Of a stretch of 64,000 nucleotides of DNA, positions 1-8,143 are shown piece by piece. The notes beneath the pieces were generated by a model, which did no database searches, was not told the DNA's origin, and was given only the letters and a program-made list of their open reading frames with translations. Within the stretch, counting starts at the first letter, position 1. Every line of letters starts with the position of its first letter. The stretch is from JAFDZV01 sp964455525 (GTDB lineage Bacteria; Bacteroidota; Ignavibacteria; OLB7). The translations under genes were made by a program, and so were the position numbers. The stretch lies in NCBI GenBank assembly GCA_964455525.1, contig CAYVWR010000003.1, forward strand, positions 186,001 to 250,000, written 5' to 3'.

Positions 1-944
1 TTACACCGATCCCGGAGCCGGTGATCCGGTACCTTGACTCGATGCCGGAGCTTCGCATCGTCGATGCGCTCCGTCGTGTGCGGATTGGGTATCAGGGGGG
101 GATGGTTTTTCTCAGCGGGGCACGGTTCAATATCCCCGAGAGCGATGCCTCGCTTGCGTTCAGCGACGGTACATGGGGCGATGTGATGGCAGCGCTCGAT
201 TCCGGCGCGGTTGCCGTCAGCGAGGGGTTTTCGCTCCGCTACGGCAAGGATCGGGGGGATACGATTGCCATTCAGACGCCCACAGGGGTGCATGTGCTGA
301 GGATCGCCGGGGTCTACTACGATTACAGCAGCGATGCCGGGACCATCATCATGAAGAAGGGCCATTTTGCGCGGACCTTTGCCGATAGCACAAGCAACAA
401 TGTGGCCCTTTATCTTCGCGACCCTTCATCGCTCGACGTGGTGCGTGCCGCAATCGAGCGGCGGTTTGCGGGGGCCTACAGCCTCGTGATCTACTCGAAC
501 CGCACGCTGCGCGATGAGGCGCTGGAGGTTTTCGACCAGACGTTTGCCATCACATATGCCTTGCAGCTTGTGGCGGTGATCGTGGCGGCAATCGGCGTGG
601 CAAACACGCTTGCGGCGCTTGTGGTGGAGCGGAGCAGGGAGATCGGCATTCTTAAAGCGATTGGTGCCACCGCCGCTCAGGTGCGAAAGATGACGCTGGT
701 GCAGGCGGGGCTTATAGGCGTTGCCAGCCAGGTGCTGGGGATGGGCACGGGGCTGCTGCTGAGCATGATTCTGATCTATGTCATCAACCGGGTTTCCTTC
801 GGCTGGACGATCCAGCTTTCGATATCGCCGGAGATCCTAGTGTTCTCCAGCATCCTTGTCCTGTTCACCGCCTTTGTCGCCGGGCTGGTTCCTGCCAACG
901 CCGCTGCGCGCAAACAGGTCTCCGATGTGGTCAAGGCGGAATAA
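1..944 (+). CDS. ABC transporter permease, FtsX-like (C-terminal part)
   Basis: C-terminal part of an FtsX/MacB-type permease of an inner-membrane ABC transporter. The frame is already open at the left edge (codons from base 3), so the true start is outside the window; the GTG at 21 is internal. About 185 residues of extracytoplasmic domain come first. The FtsX core follows: a membrane segment with VAVIVAAIGVANTLA, the cytoplasmic coupling motif ERSREIGILKAIGA, and two further membrane helices before a short charged tail. Family members (MacB, LolC/E, DevC-like) export lipoproteins, peptides or small molecules; the substrate cannot be told here because the ATPase and N-terminus are not visible. 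The gene converges on the desaturase, with a strong hairpin between them. Confidence 0.9.
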   Translation, partial: TPIPEPVIRYLDSMPELRIVDALRRVRIGYQGGMVFLSGARFNIPESDASLAFSDGTWGDVMAALDSGAVAVSEGFSLRYGKDRGDTIAIQTPTGVHVLRIAGVYYDYSSDAGTIIMKKGHFARTFADSTSNNVALYLRDPSSLDVVRAAIERRFAGAYSLVIYSNRTLRDEALEVFDQTFAITYALQLVAVIVAAIGVANTLAALVVERSREIGILKAIGATAAQVRKMTLVQAGLIGVASQVLGMGTGLLLSMILIYVINRVSFGWTIQLSISPEILVFSSILVLFTAFVAGLVPANAAARKQVSDVVKAE

Positions 945-984
945 GGACCGCAAGTGGAATAAGGATCGTAAGTGGTGTTCACCC

Positions 985-1024
985 GAACAGCGCCCCGCTC
1001 GCAACTGCGAGCGGGGCGCTGTTC
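985..1024. terminator. Perfect 19-bp hairpin between convergent genes
   Basis: Two perfect 19-base arms (985-1003 and 1006-1024) are separated by only two bases. The hairpin sits between the ABC permease (plus) and the desaturase (minus), which fits a bidirectional terminator. No clear U-run follows on either strand. A degenerate direct repeat (AAGGAYCGYAAGTGG) lies just upstream around 945-974. Confidence 0.65.
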
Positions 1025-1055
1025 TACTAACGTGCGACGGCGCAAGCCGGGGGCA

Positions 1056-2033
1056 TCACTCCGAGACGACCATCGATGCAGGTTGGGATATGGCCGTATC
1101 GGCAGCCCTATCGGCACCGGCTCTGGAGCGCTCCATCCGCTGCATTCGCATCGAGACGGTGCGGAAGCGCGGCACGAATGCGCCCAGGATATAGGTGCGG
1201 CCGATATACCACCAGAAGCTCCTTTCCTTCAGCGAATCATCGATCAGATGCTCGATCTTTGCGTGGGCTTCCGGCAGATTGCTCCAATGGATTCCGGCGC
1301 GTTCATGATGGATCGTATGATAGCCATTGTTGAAGAGCAGGATGTTCAGCATCGGCCCGACGAAGTTGCGCGAATGGTTGTATCCCGATTCCTCATCAGC
1401 ATGGATATGCTGCATGTAATTGAAGAGGAGGATGGCAAAAAGGGCAAACTGCTGGGGGATCAGGATCAGGAACACTGCCTTCTGCCAGTCCAGCAGAAGA
1501 CCGCCGATGATAAAGAGGCCCAGCGCCACATACTGCATAAAGGCCAGGATGAACTTGGACCTGTTGGATTTTCTGAGCATCCGCAGGTAGTCCCTGATAG
1601 GCTTCTGCTGGTGATAGCTGCTGATCGAGGGATAGCTGAGGAGCGTAAAGAGGTTGTTGCTCTCGCTATGCCGATAGGTGATCGTATAATCACCCTCCTT
1701 GTTGTTCAGGCTATGATGGTTCATGTTGTGAGTTGGAACCCACGCAAACGCCGGAAAACCATAGAAGAGTGTGAGCCAGTAGTCAGTGACGGAATTCCAG
1801 GTTTTGGAGCGCCACATCGGCAGATGGTTATGATTGTGGGCCATAACGGCCACGCTCACCGCCATAAACAGGGAGAGAGCATACAATACCGGGTTGATCT
1901 CGTCCAGGCTCCACTGCCAGATGAACAGTGCAGTGGTCACGGCCATGTAGAAGAGCGACCGGCGATCGGCTTTGTATCGGAGCATAATGTTATAGGAAAT
2001 ATCTGCGGAATATAAAGATCGTTGACCGAGCAA
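1056..2033 (-). CDS. Membrane fatty-acid desaturase family protein
   Basis: Integral-membrane di-iron enzyme of the fatty-acid desaturase/hydroxylase superfamily, expected to insert double bonds or hydroxyls into acyl chains of membrane lipids or related substrates. Counting from the TTG at 2033, the three histidine boxes are intact: HNHNH at about residues 66-70, HNMNHH at 102-107 and HTIHH at 239-243. Hydrophobic segments flank them at about 28-65 and 160-205. Length (325 aa) suits the family. The start is uncertain: TTG at 2033 gives the longest frame, and an ATG at 1985 (residue 17) is equally possible; neither has a strong ribosome binding site. The C-terminal 60 residues are Arg/Ala-rich and unrelated to the core. 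Regiospecificity cannot be read from sequence. Confidence 0.88.
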   Translation of the reverse strand: MLGQRSLYSADISYNIMLRYKADRRSLFYMAVTTALFIWQWSLDEINPVLYALSLFMAVSVAVMAHNHNHLPMWRSKTWNSVTDYWLTLFYGFPAFAWVPTHNMNHHSLNNKEGDYTITYRHSESNNLFTLLSYPSISSYHQQKPIRDYLRMLRKSNRSKFILAFMQYVALGLFIIGGLLLDWQKAVFLILIPQQFALFAILLFNYMQHIHADEESGYNHSRNFVGPMLNILLFNNGYHTIHHERAGIHWSNLPEAHAKIEHLIDDSLKERSFWWYIGRTYILGAFVPRFRTVSMRMQRMERSRAGADRAADTAISQPASMVVSE

Positions 2034-2239
2034 ACGTCATGCAGCGGTTCAAAATCCCATATTGTCACTATTATACCAGGTTGACCAGGGGGCATCAGAC
2101 CGTATGCCAGTTTCTCCTTGTCACTTCACCTGGATTGCCCACCCCTTCGAGAGTTCGTAATTTCAACCCGATTCGGGGATCCCACAAGGGGTGTCCCGAT
2201 TCGGTATCCTACAATTCAGATTTACGCAACAGGAAGTCG

Positions 2240-2647
2240 ATGGACCAGAAGATACGAGTGTTGATCGCCAAGGCAGGGCTTGACGGGCATGATCGTGGCG
2301 CCAAGGTTATTGCCGCTGCCCTCCGCGATGCCGGAATGGAGGTTATCTACACCGGATTGCGTCAGACCCCGGAGATGATCGTCGAGGCTGCTTTGCAGGA
2401 GGATGTGGATGTTGTTGGCATCAGCATGCTCTCCGGTGCCCATATGACGATCTTCCCGAAGGTCTACAATCTCATGAAGGAGAAAGGGCTTGATGACGTT
2501 CTCCTGACCGGCGGGGGCATCATGTCCGATCTCGACATCCAGGAGCTTCGCAAGATCGGCGTCGGCGAGCTTTTTACGCCGGGGGCACCGACCACCGCAA
2601 TCGTCGACTATATCAAAGCGTACGTTGGCGCAAATCCACGGAGCTGA
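2240..2647 (+). CDS. Stand-alone cobalamin-binding protein (methylmalonyl-CoA mutase C-terminal type)
   Basis: A 135-residue protein consisting only of the B12-binding Rossmann-like domain that forms the C-terminus or small subunit of methylmalonyl-CoA mutases. The lower-axial-ligand motif DxHxxG is present as D15-G-H17-D-R-G20, followed by the expected SML segment and a GGG turn. The ATG at 2240 is chosen because AGGAAG lies 5-10 bases upstream; longer in-frame sequence to 2039 does not look coding. In split mutases the catalytic TIM-barrel subunit is separate, and none is in this window. The stop is 22 bases before the start of a sigma-54 activator, so the two are probably co-transcribed. 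It could be a mutase subunit for propionate/succinate metabolism or a free B12 sensor. Confidence 0.9.
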   Translation: MDQKIRVLIAKAGLDGHDRGAKVIAAALRDAGMEVIYTGLRQTPEMIVEAALQEDVDVVGISMLSGAHMTIFPKVYNLMKEKGLDDVLLTGGGIMSDLDIQELRKIGVGELFTPGAPTTAIVDYIKAYVGANPRS

Positions 2648-2668
2648 GAAAGGGGATATTCCGGCCCG

Positions 2669-3895
2669 TTGCCGAAACATTCTACCCCAACGGAACGTTC
2701 CCAGGCACTTTCAGGTACTCTCTTTGTGAATCACGAACCATCCCAGGAAGAACTCGGCATCATTGGCCGCACCCCGCAGATCCGGCAGGTGGTCTCGCTG
2801 ATGCGGCAGGTGGCCGTGACAGATATCTCCGTGCTGCTGATCGGTGAGAGTGGGGTTGGCAAGGAAGTGTTTGCCAGCGCCATTCACAAGCTCAGTGGAC
2901 GTGCCGATAAGCGGATGATTGCTATCAACTGCGGTGCGATCCCGGAGACTCTCCTCGAATCCGAACTCTTCGGGCATGAGCGCGGTGCCTTTACCGGCGC
3001 GGTGGAGACCCGCAAGGGGCTCTTCGAGTCGGCCGATGGCGGAACGGTCTTCCTTGATGAGATCGGCGAGATGCCGCTTGCCACCCAGGTGAAACTGCTC
3101 CGCGTGCTGGAGACCCTGGAGTTCACCAGGGTGGGAAGCAGCGAGCCTCGGCGCTCCGATGTACGGCTTATCGCGGCTACCAATCGCGAGCTGGAACGGG
3201 AGGTGCAGGCCGGACGCTTCCGTCAGGATCTGTATTACCGGCTCCACACGGTGCAGATCGATATCCCTCCGCTACGGGAGCGTGCCGACGATATCCCCCT
3301 GCTCTTCGCTCATTTTGCCTTTCAGATGGCAGGTCGGCTCAATATGCCGTTCGGTGGCATCACCTCCGATGCCATGGAGGCGCTGATACGGTATCCCTGG
3401 CCAGGAAATATCCGTGAATTGAAGAATTTTGTCGAGCTGATCGTCACCCTGGAGCGGGGAGGAAAGATCACCGAGGAGACGGTCTACAGGCATCTCAGCG
3501 TGCGGGGACGGGTTCCGGTGGTGGATAATCCCAATGCCATCATTCATCTGCCCGGACGCACACCGGAACAGGCAGAACGGGAGCTTATCTATCGTGCATT
3601 GATCGAGCTGCGGAACGAGGTGAGCGATCTTCGCCACATCATTCTCAATGCTGCGGTAGAGGATGATCCGCCATCGGCTCATCCGGCGCTGCCATCGGCT
3701 CCTCCGGGCGTTGACGATGTTCTGGCAGATCTGGATGATCTGCGTCTGGATGAAATGGAGCAGAAGATGATCGTTGCTGCGCTGCGGCGTTTCAGCGGTA
3801 ACCGGCGTGCGGCCGCGCAGGCCCTTGGCATCAGCGAGCGCACATTGTACCGCAAACTTGTCGATTATAAGCTGAAACCGGAGGGGGAGGATTGA
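2669..3895 (+). CDS. Sigma-54-dependent AAA+ transcriptional activator without receiver domain
   Basis: Bacterial enhancer-binding protein that uses ATP hydrolysis to open promoters held by RNA polymerase-sigma-54. Walker A is GESGVGKE (about residues 59-66), the sigma-54-contacting GAFTGA loop is at 106-111, and Walker B (TVFLDE) is near 126-131. A Fis-type helix-turn-helix ends the protein (about 365-405: NRRAAAQALGISERTLYRKL). There is no receiver, GAF or PAS domain; only about 28 residues precede the AAA+ core, so regulation must come by partner protein or expression level. A linker at about 300-360 is Pro/Ala/Asp-rich. TTG at 2669 with upstream AAAGGGGA is the likely start; a GTG near 2726 is an alternative. 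Followed by lptE. Confidence 0.93.
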   Translation: MPKHSTPTERSQALSGTLFVNHEPSQEELGIIGRTPQIRQVVSLMRQVAVTDISVLLIGESGVGKEVFASAIHKLSGRADKRMIAINCGAIPETLLESELFGHERGAFTGAVETRKGLFESADGGTVFLDEIGEMPLATQVKLLRVLETLEFTRVGSSEPRRSDVRLIAATNRELEREVQAGRFRQDLYYRLHTVQIDIPPLRERADDIPLLFAHFAFQMAGRLNMPFGGITSDAMEALIRYPWPGNIRELKNFVELIVTLERGGKITEETVYRHLSVRGRVPVVDNPNAIIHLPGRTPEQAERELIYRALIELRNEVSDLRHIILNAAVEDDPPSAHPALPSAPPGVDDVLADLDDLRLDEMEQKMIVAALRRFSGNRRAAAQALGISERTLYRKLVDYKLKPEGED

Positions 3896-4039
3896 TCGGC
3901 ATGGCTGGCAGGAGTGGCGGCTCTCTGTATACCGTGGCCGATTGCGGCAGGGGCGCACCTGGGCGTGCTGCCCGGAGATTTCGGCGTATGTGCCGCGCCA
4001 GTCGTTTCGCAGATCGTCAATCGTAAACCGATATCCCCT

Positions 4040-4558
4040 ATGATGGATGTATGCTCGCGGTGGATGGGAATGGCGCTGGTGGCCGCGGCGCTCGCGCTGG
4101 TGGCCTCCGGCTGTTACTCGTTTCGAGGTGGGTCAGCACCGGCAAACCTTCGCACGATCTTTATCCCTTCAGCCGAAGACATCAGCGGATTTGGGCGCGG
4201 TACCGTGCGGCAGCAGTTCACCGAGCTGCTGATTCGCCGGTTCCGCGATGACAACACCTTGCGCATTGCCGATCCCAGCAACTCCGATTCGCGGCTCGAT
4301 GTGACCATTACGGGCATCCGCACCGAACGGCTCAATCTCTCGGGAAATGAATTGGAGACGGTGCGAGGGGTTGTTATCGATGTGCGGGCCACCTTTAACG
4401 ACAATCTCAAGCGCCGCCCCCTGTATAAGGATAGGGCCTTCACGGGCCGATCGCAGTATAATATCAACCGGGGAACAGCCGGTGAGAACGAGGCGGTCAA
4501 CGATGCCCTTGAGAAAGTATCCGAGGCGATTCTGCTCGCAACGGTGGCGGATTGGTAA
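4040..4558 (+). CDS. lptE: LptE-family outer-membrane lipoprotein
   Basis: Likely LPS-assembly lipoprotein that plugs the LptD translocon in the outer membrane. The first residues form a lipoprotein signal with lipobox VASGC followed by YSFRGG, a common start for LptE proteins of the FCB group. The body (about 150 residues) has the alternating strand pattern and the conserved central stretch (TITGIRTERLN, VVIDVRATFND) of the family. ATG at 4040 or 4043 both fit; in-frame sequence back to 3914 has no coding signature. It lies 144 bases after the sigma-54 activator, an order seen elsewhere in this group, and before a glycosyltransferase. No LptD gene is in view. Confidence 0.85.
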   Translation: MMDVCSRWMGMALVAAALALVASGCYSFRGGSAPANLRTIFIPSAEDISGFGRGTVRQQFTELLIRRFRDDNTLRIADPSNSDSRLDVTITGIRTERLNLSGNELETVRGVVIDVRATFNDNLKRRPLYKDRAFTGRSQYNINRGTAGENEAVNDALEKVSEAILLATVADW

Positions 4559-4690
4559 CTTGTCGGTGCCGGCGCTTGTACACGCCGGGCCGGTCGCAGC
4601 CACTATCGTCGATATCCGGTTCCCCTGGCACTCGACAATGCCGCTGGTACGATCCTGGTCTGGAGCGGTTTGCCTACTGATCCCCATTGT

Positions 4691-6151
4691 ATGGAGCTTC
4701 TGCTTGTCCTCTATATCGCCGCTCTGCTGGTGTTGTTCATCTACGGGGTGCAGGGACTTTCGTTGGTCTACCACTACTCCAGGCGCAAGCCGAGCGATCC
4801 CGTGGTCGGCGCTCTTGAGAGCGATGCGGTGCTTCCTGCTGTAACGGTGCAACTGCCCCTGTATAATGAGTTGTATGTGGTGGAGCGGCTGGTGGAAGCC
4901 GTGTGCGCGCTCGATTATCCCAGAGATCGGCTCCAGATCCAGGTGCTTGACGATTCCACCGATGAAACGAGCGATCTGCTCGCCGCGTGTATCGCGCCGA
5001 AACGGGCGCTTGGCTTTCATATCGACCATCTGCGCAGGACGGACCGTCAGGGGTTCAAGGCGGGTGCCTTGCGCAGTGGGCTTGCGTGCGCCAGCGGAGA
5101 GTTCATCGCCATTTTCGACGCCGATTTTCTCCCATCGCCCGACTTCCTTCGCCATGTCATCCCGCATCTGCTCGCCGATCGGCGGCTGGGCCTAGTGCAG
5201 GGACGCTGGGAGCATCTGAACTACGATTACAGTCTGCTGACCCGTATCCAGGCTCTTGCGCTCGATGCTCATTTTGCCATGGAGCAGCAGGTCCGTAATC
5301 GGACCGATCTGTTTATGAACTTCAATGGCACAGCCGGTGTCTGGCGGAAGGAGTGCATCGTGGACGCCGGGAACTGGCATGCCGATACGCTGACCGAGGA
5401 TCTCGATCTCTCGTATCGTGCCCAGCTTCGGGGATGGCGCTTTCTCTATCTGAACGATCTTGCCGTGCCAGCCGAGCTTCCATCGGAGATCAATGGGCTG
5501 AAATCGCAGCAGTTCCGCTGGACCAAAGGTGCCATCGAGACCGCAAGAAAACATCTGCCAACGGTCTGGCGCGCCGATCTGCCGCTGCGCGTAAAGCTGC
5601 ATGCCTCGGCGCATCTCACCTCCAACCTTGTGTTCCCCTGCATCCTCCTGATTGCGATGCTGAACATTCCGGTGTTATACCTGAAACAGACACGCCCCGA
5701 TCTTGCGGTCTATTTCGATGTGATGGCAGTGTTCATTCTTACTTCGGTCTCTACGTTCTTTTTCTATCTGCTTGCACAGCGCGATATCCGCCATGACTGG
5801 TTCAGACGGATGCTGCTCTTTCCTGTGGTTATGGCCGGTACGATGGGGCTTGCGGTGAATAATACACGGGCCGTGCTGGAGGCGCTTTTTAAGCACCGTA
5901 GCGCGTTCGAGCGTACGCCGAAATATAATATCCTCTGTAGTGACGACCAGTGGTCCGGGGGGCGATATCGCACCTCGAAGGTTGGCGGCGCTGTTGTCGT
6001 TGAACTGCTTCTGGCACTGTATATTCTCTCCGGCCTGGCGATCTCGATCCGGTTCATGGAGCTTTCGTTGATCCCGTTTCAACTGATGTTTCTGTGCGGC
6101 TTCGGCTTTTCCGGCGTGCTTTCGCTCCGCCATTCCCGGGCAAAGGGATAG
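4691..6151 (+). CDS. Membrane-bound family 2 glycosyltransferase (cellulose synthase-like)
   Basis: Processive-type GT2 enzyme that would transfer sugar from a nucleotide sugar on the cytoplasmic face of the inner membrane to a lipid or growing glucan. It has an N-terminal membrane helix (1-20), then the catalytic A domain with DDS (87-89), DAD (143-145), TED (235-237) and QQFRW (273-277), the D,D,D,QxxRW signature. About five C-terminal membrane helices follow from residue 300. The ATG at 4691 is preferred over an upstream TTG at 4670 because it opens directly on the first helix. Length 486 aa resembles CslA-like mannan/glucan synthases and bacterial relatives. No PilZ domain or BcsB partner is visible, so the product is undetermined. 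Confidence 0.9.
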   Translation: MELLLVLYIAALLVLFIYGVQGLSLVYHYSRRKPSDPVVGALESDAVLPAVTVQLPLYNELYVVERLVEAVCALDYPRDRLQIQVLDDSTDETSDLLAACIAPKRALGFHIDHLRRTDRQGFKAGALRSGLACASGEFIAIFDADFLPSPDFLRHVIPHLLADRRLGLVQGRWEHLNYDYSLLTRIQALALDAHFAMEQQVRNRTDLFMNFNGTAGVWRKECIVDAGNWHADTLTEDLDLSYRAQLRGWRFLYLNDLAVPAELPSEINGLKSQQFRWTKGAIETARKHLPTVWRADLPLRVKLHASAHLTSNLVFPCILLIAMLNIPVLYLKQTRPDLAVYFDVMAVFILTSVSTFFFYLLAQRDIRHDWFRRMLLFPVVMAGTMGLAVNNTRAVLEALFKHRSAFERTPKYNILCSDDQWSGGRYRTSKVGGAVVVELLLALYILSGLAISIRFMELSLIPFQLMFLCGFGFSGVLSLRHSRAKG

Positions 6152-6362
6152 CTTCGGCCTGCCGGGAGCTGCCAGTGCTCTATTCCTGTCCGTGCTCGGC
6201 TTCTGAAGGCCTGCTCCGGCAGGACGGGATGCCCAGAATCATGGTCCCGGATATCTCGTGCAACAGATCCTTCCGGCATCCGGTGCGCGGCAACCGTATA
6301 ACTCCGACGATGGAGGAATGCGCCCGGGGCATACCAAGCGTTAACCCATAATTTCTTTCTCC

Positions 6363-7187
6363 ATGACTCTTCGCGAAACAATGTCCCAGGCAGCTTCGGC
6401 CATTCGTTCCATGGTTGGAACGGATTATACGCCGGAGGCCGGGTTGATTCTCGGCACAGGACTCGGCCATCTCGCCGATTCGATCGATCGGGTGGCAACG
6501 GTAGAATACAGGGATATCCCGGGCTTTCCTCTGTCCACGGTGGAATCGCATACGGGACGTTTGATCCTCGGTCGGCTGGGGGGGAAATCCGTTGTGGCTA
6601 TGCAGGGACGGTTTCATTTCTACGAGGGATATCACATGGGGCAGATCACCTTTCCGGTGCGCGTCATGTTCGAGCTTGGGGCCAGGACGCTTATGGTCTC
6701 GAATGCATGCGGCGGACTGAACCCGTTGTACCGGCGTGGCGATCTGATGATTATCGAAGATCATATCAACCTGCTCGGCGGCAATCCGCTGATCGGCCCC
6801 AACGACGAGACGCTTGGACCCCGTTTCCCGGATATGTCCGAGCCGTACAGCCACGAGCTTATCGCGCTGGCAGAGGATGTGGCGTTGCAGGAGAAGATCA
6901 AGCTCCAGAAGGGAACCTATGTTGCCGTGGCTGGGCCGAATCTGGAGACACGCGCGGAGTATCGGTTCCTGCGCACCATCGGCGCCGATGTCGTCGGGAT
7001 GAGCACCGTGCCGGAGGTGATCGTTGCCCGGCATATGAACATGCGTGTGTTCGGGGTCTCCATCGTTACCGATGAGTGCTTCCCCGATAATCTTGCCCCG
7101 GTCGATGTCTCGGAGATCATCGCGGCGGCAAATCATGCCGAGCCTAGGCTTACGGCTCTTATGCGCGGGGTGCTGGAACGGCTGTAG
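6363..7187 (+). CDS. Purine-nucleoside phosphorylase (trimeric class)
   Basis: Cytoplasmic salvage enzyme converting inosine or guanosine plus phosphate to base plus ribose-1-phosphate. Family hallmarks are all present: GTGLGHLAD near the N-terminus (phosphate site), GRFHFYEGY at about residues 80-88, NACGGLN, and GPNLETRAEYR (about 195-205) with the active-site Glu, then MSTVPE and VTDECFPDNL. The Asp in TDEC, where the mammalian-type enzymes have Asn in TN, bears on 6-oxo versus 6-amino preference and would need testing. Length 274 aa is normal. ATG at 6363. The gene stands alone and is followed by an intrinsic terminator. Confidence 0.95.
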   Translation: MTLRETMSQAASAIRSMVGTDYTPEAGLILGTGLGHLADSIDRVATVEYRDIPGFPLSTVESHTGRLILGRLGGKSVVAMQGRFHFYEGYHMGQITFPVRVMFELGARTLMVSNACGGLNPLYRRGDLMIIEDHINLLGGNPLIGPNDETLGPRFPDMSEPYSHELIALAEDVALQEKIKLQKGTYVAVAGPNLETRAEYRFLRTIGADVVGMSTVPEVIVARHMNMRVFGVSIVTDECFPDNLAPVDVSEIIAAANHAEPRLTALMRGVLERL

Positions 7188-7587
7188 CGGGGGCGTTTTT
7201 CTCCCGGCCCCTTCGTGCCCATGCAGGCAATGGCATCTGTGTGCGGGATGAGCATTTGTACCCGATTTTTTATCCGGCAATATTATTGCCGGACACGGCT
7301 CCGAATTGAAGGCAATTCGGGGCTTTTTTTTGACCCGTGGCGCCGGTGCCGAGATAACGGAAGGATAATTTGCAGGCCCACCCGGCAGGCGATAAGTTCG
7401 TGTCCAACAAAAGCGAGGGCATATCCGGCAGTGGGCCTGGACTCTGAAGTGCAGGGGATTTCACAGATGTTCGATTCCCTGTTCTGTTCGGTGTTTGCAC
7501 GCAAAAAATGATGTTTCGGACATCTGATGCCGCATGCAGATAACCAGAATATTCCCGGCAAGACGATCACACTAGTTCATTTTATCC
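7188..7587. other. Intergenic stretch after the phosphorylase gene
   Basis: About 400 bases without a convincing gene. It holds an inverted repeat TCCGGCAA/TTGCCGGA around 7272-7292 and the intrinsic terminator at 7298-7331. An 8-base inverted pair AGGCCCAC/GTGGGCCT (about 7374 and 7431) could fold into a small RNA, but I recognise no known RNA family. Confidence 0.5.
7298..7331 (+). terminator. Intrinsic terminator after purine-nucleoside phosphorylase
   Basis: A 10-bp stem (7298-7307 with 7314-7323, one G-U pair) and a 6-base loop are followed by eight T residues (7324-7331). This is a canonical Rho-independent terminator on the plus strand. Confidence 0.85.
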
Positions 7588-7848
7588 GTGTATTCCAACA
7601 ACCCTCTGAGACATAGAGCAGCGCATAAACGGAGCGCTGGGCTGAGCGACTACACACGCGAGACCGAACGCAAGGTGGAGCGTCTGCTTACGGAACTTTA
7701 CGAACTTCTTCAGATACAGAAGCCGGATGATCTCTACGGGTCGATCATTATCGAGACACGATATCAGAAGGGGAGGCCCGTAGGCCAGGTGGACGTCAAT
7801 ATCAAGTACGTCATGAAACGTATCGTGGATTCCGGCACGCCGCCGTAG
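7588..7848 (+). CDS. Small hypothetical protein
   Basis: An 86-residue frame starting at GTG 7588. I do not recognise a family. The N-terminal 20 residues are basic. A charged helix (about 22-45, TRETERKVERLLTELYELL) follows, then a mixed strand region ending near NIKYVMKRI. The composition is protein-like and better than the competing minus-strand frame over the same bases. No clear ribosome binding site precedes the GTG, so the start may be internal. A hairpin with a T-run (7947-8003) about 100 bases downstream would fit as its terminator. It could still be spurious. Confidence 0.45.
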   Translation: MYSNNPLRHRAAHKRSAGLSDYTRETERKVERLLTELYELLQIQKPDDLYGSIIIETRYQKGRPVGQVDVNIKYVMKRIVDSGTPP

Positions 7849-7946
7849 AGCACACCGGTACGCCGTACGATGTAGAGAGCCTCGCAATGCGGGGCAGGTA
7901 CGGATACACATACACAACGGAATTATTCGGGCGCGTTGCGCACAGC

Positions 7947-8003
7947 AAGCCCTGTTGATAGTTGAGCTCATCATATCGAGCCCGATCATCGACAGGGCTT
8001 TTT
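7947..8003 (+). terminator. Probable terminator hairpin with long loop
   Basis: Arms AAGCCCTGT (7947-7955) and ACAGGGCTT (7992-8000) enclose a 36-base loop and run into a T-rich tract (TTTTTGTTT). The same stem sequence is reused in the terminator at 30278-30310. Confidence 0.55.
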
Positions 8004-8143
8004 GTTTGGCTCCTCCGCAGGAACGCATGAGCATATCTGCTTCGAGTCTGGCAGCTCCTGTGGGTGCTCGCGAGCTTGCGCGGAGCCTGTTTCCCGGCAT
8101 GGTACCTCATTCGCATAGTCCTAACACATATCCTGGAGAACAC

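Noticed and set aside
7465..7490. T-loop-like TTCGATT suggesting a tRNA
   Set aside because: The flanking bases do not form the five-pair T stem and no anticodon or acceptor arm is found.
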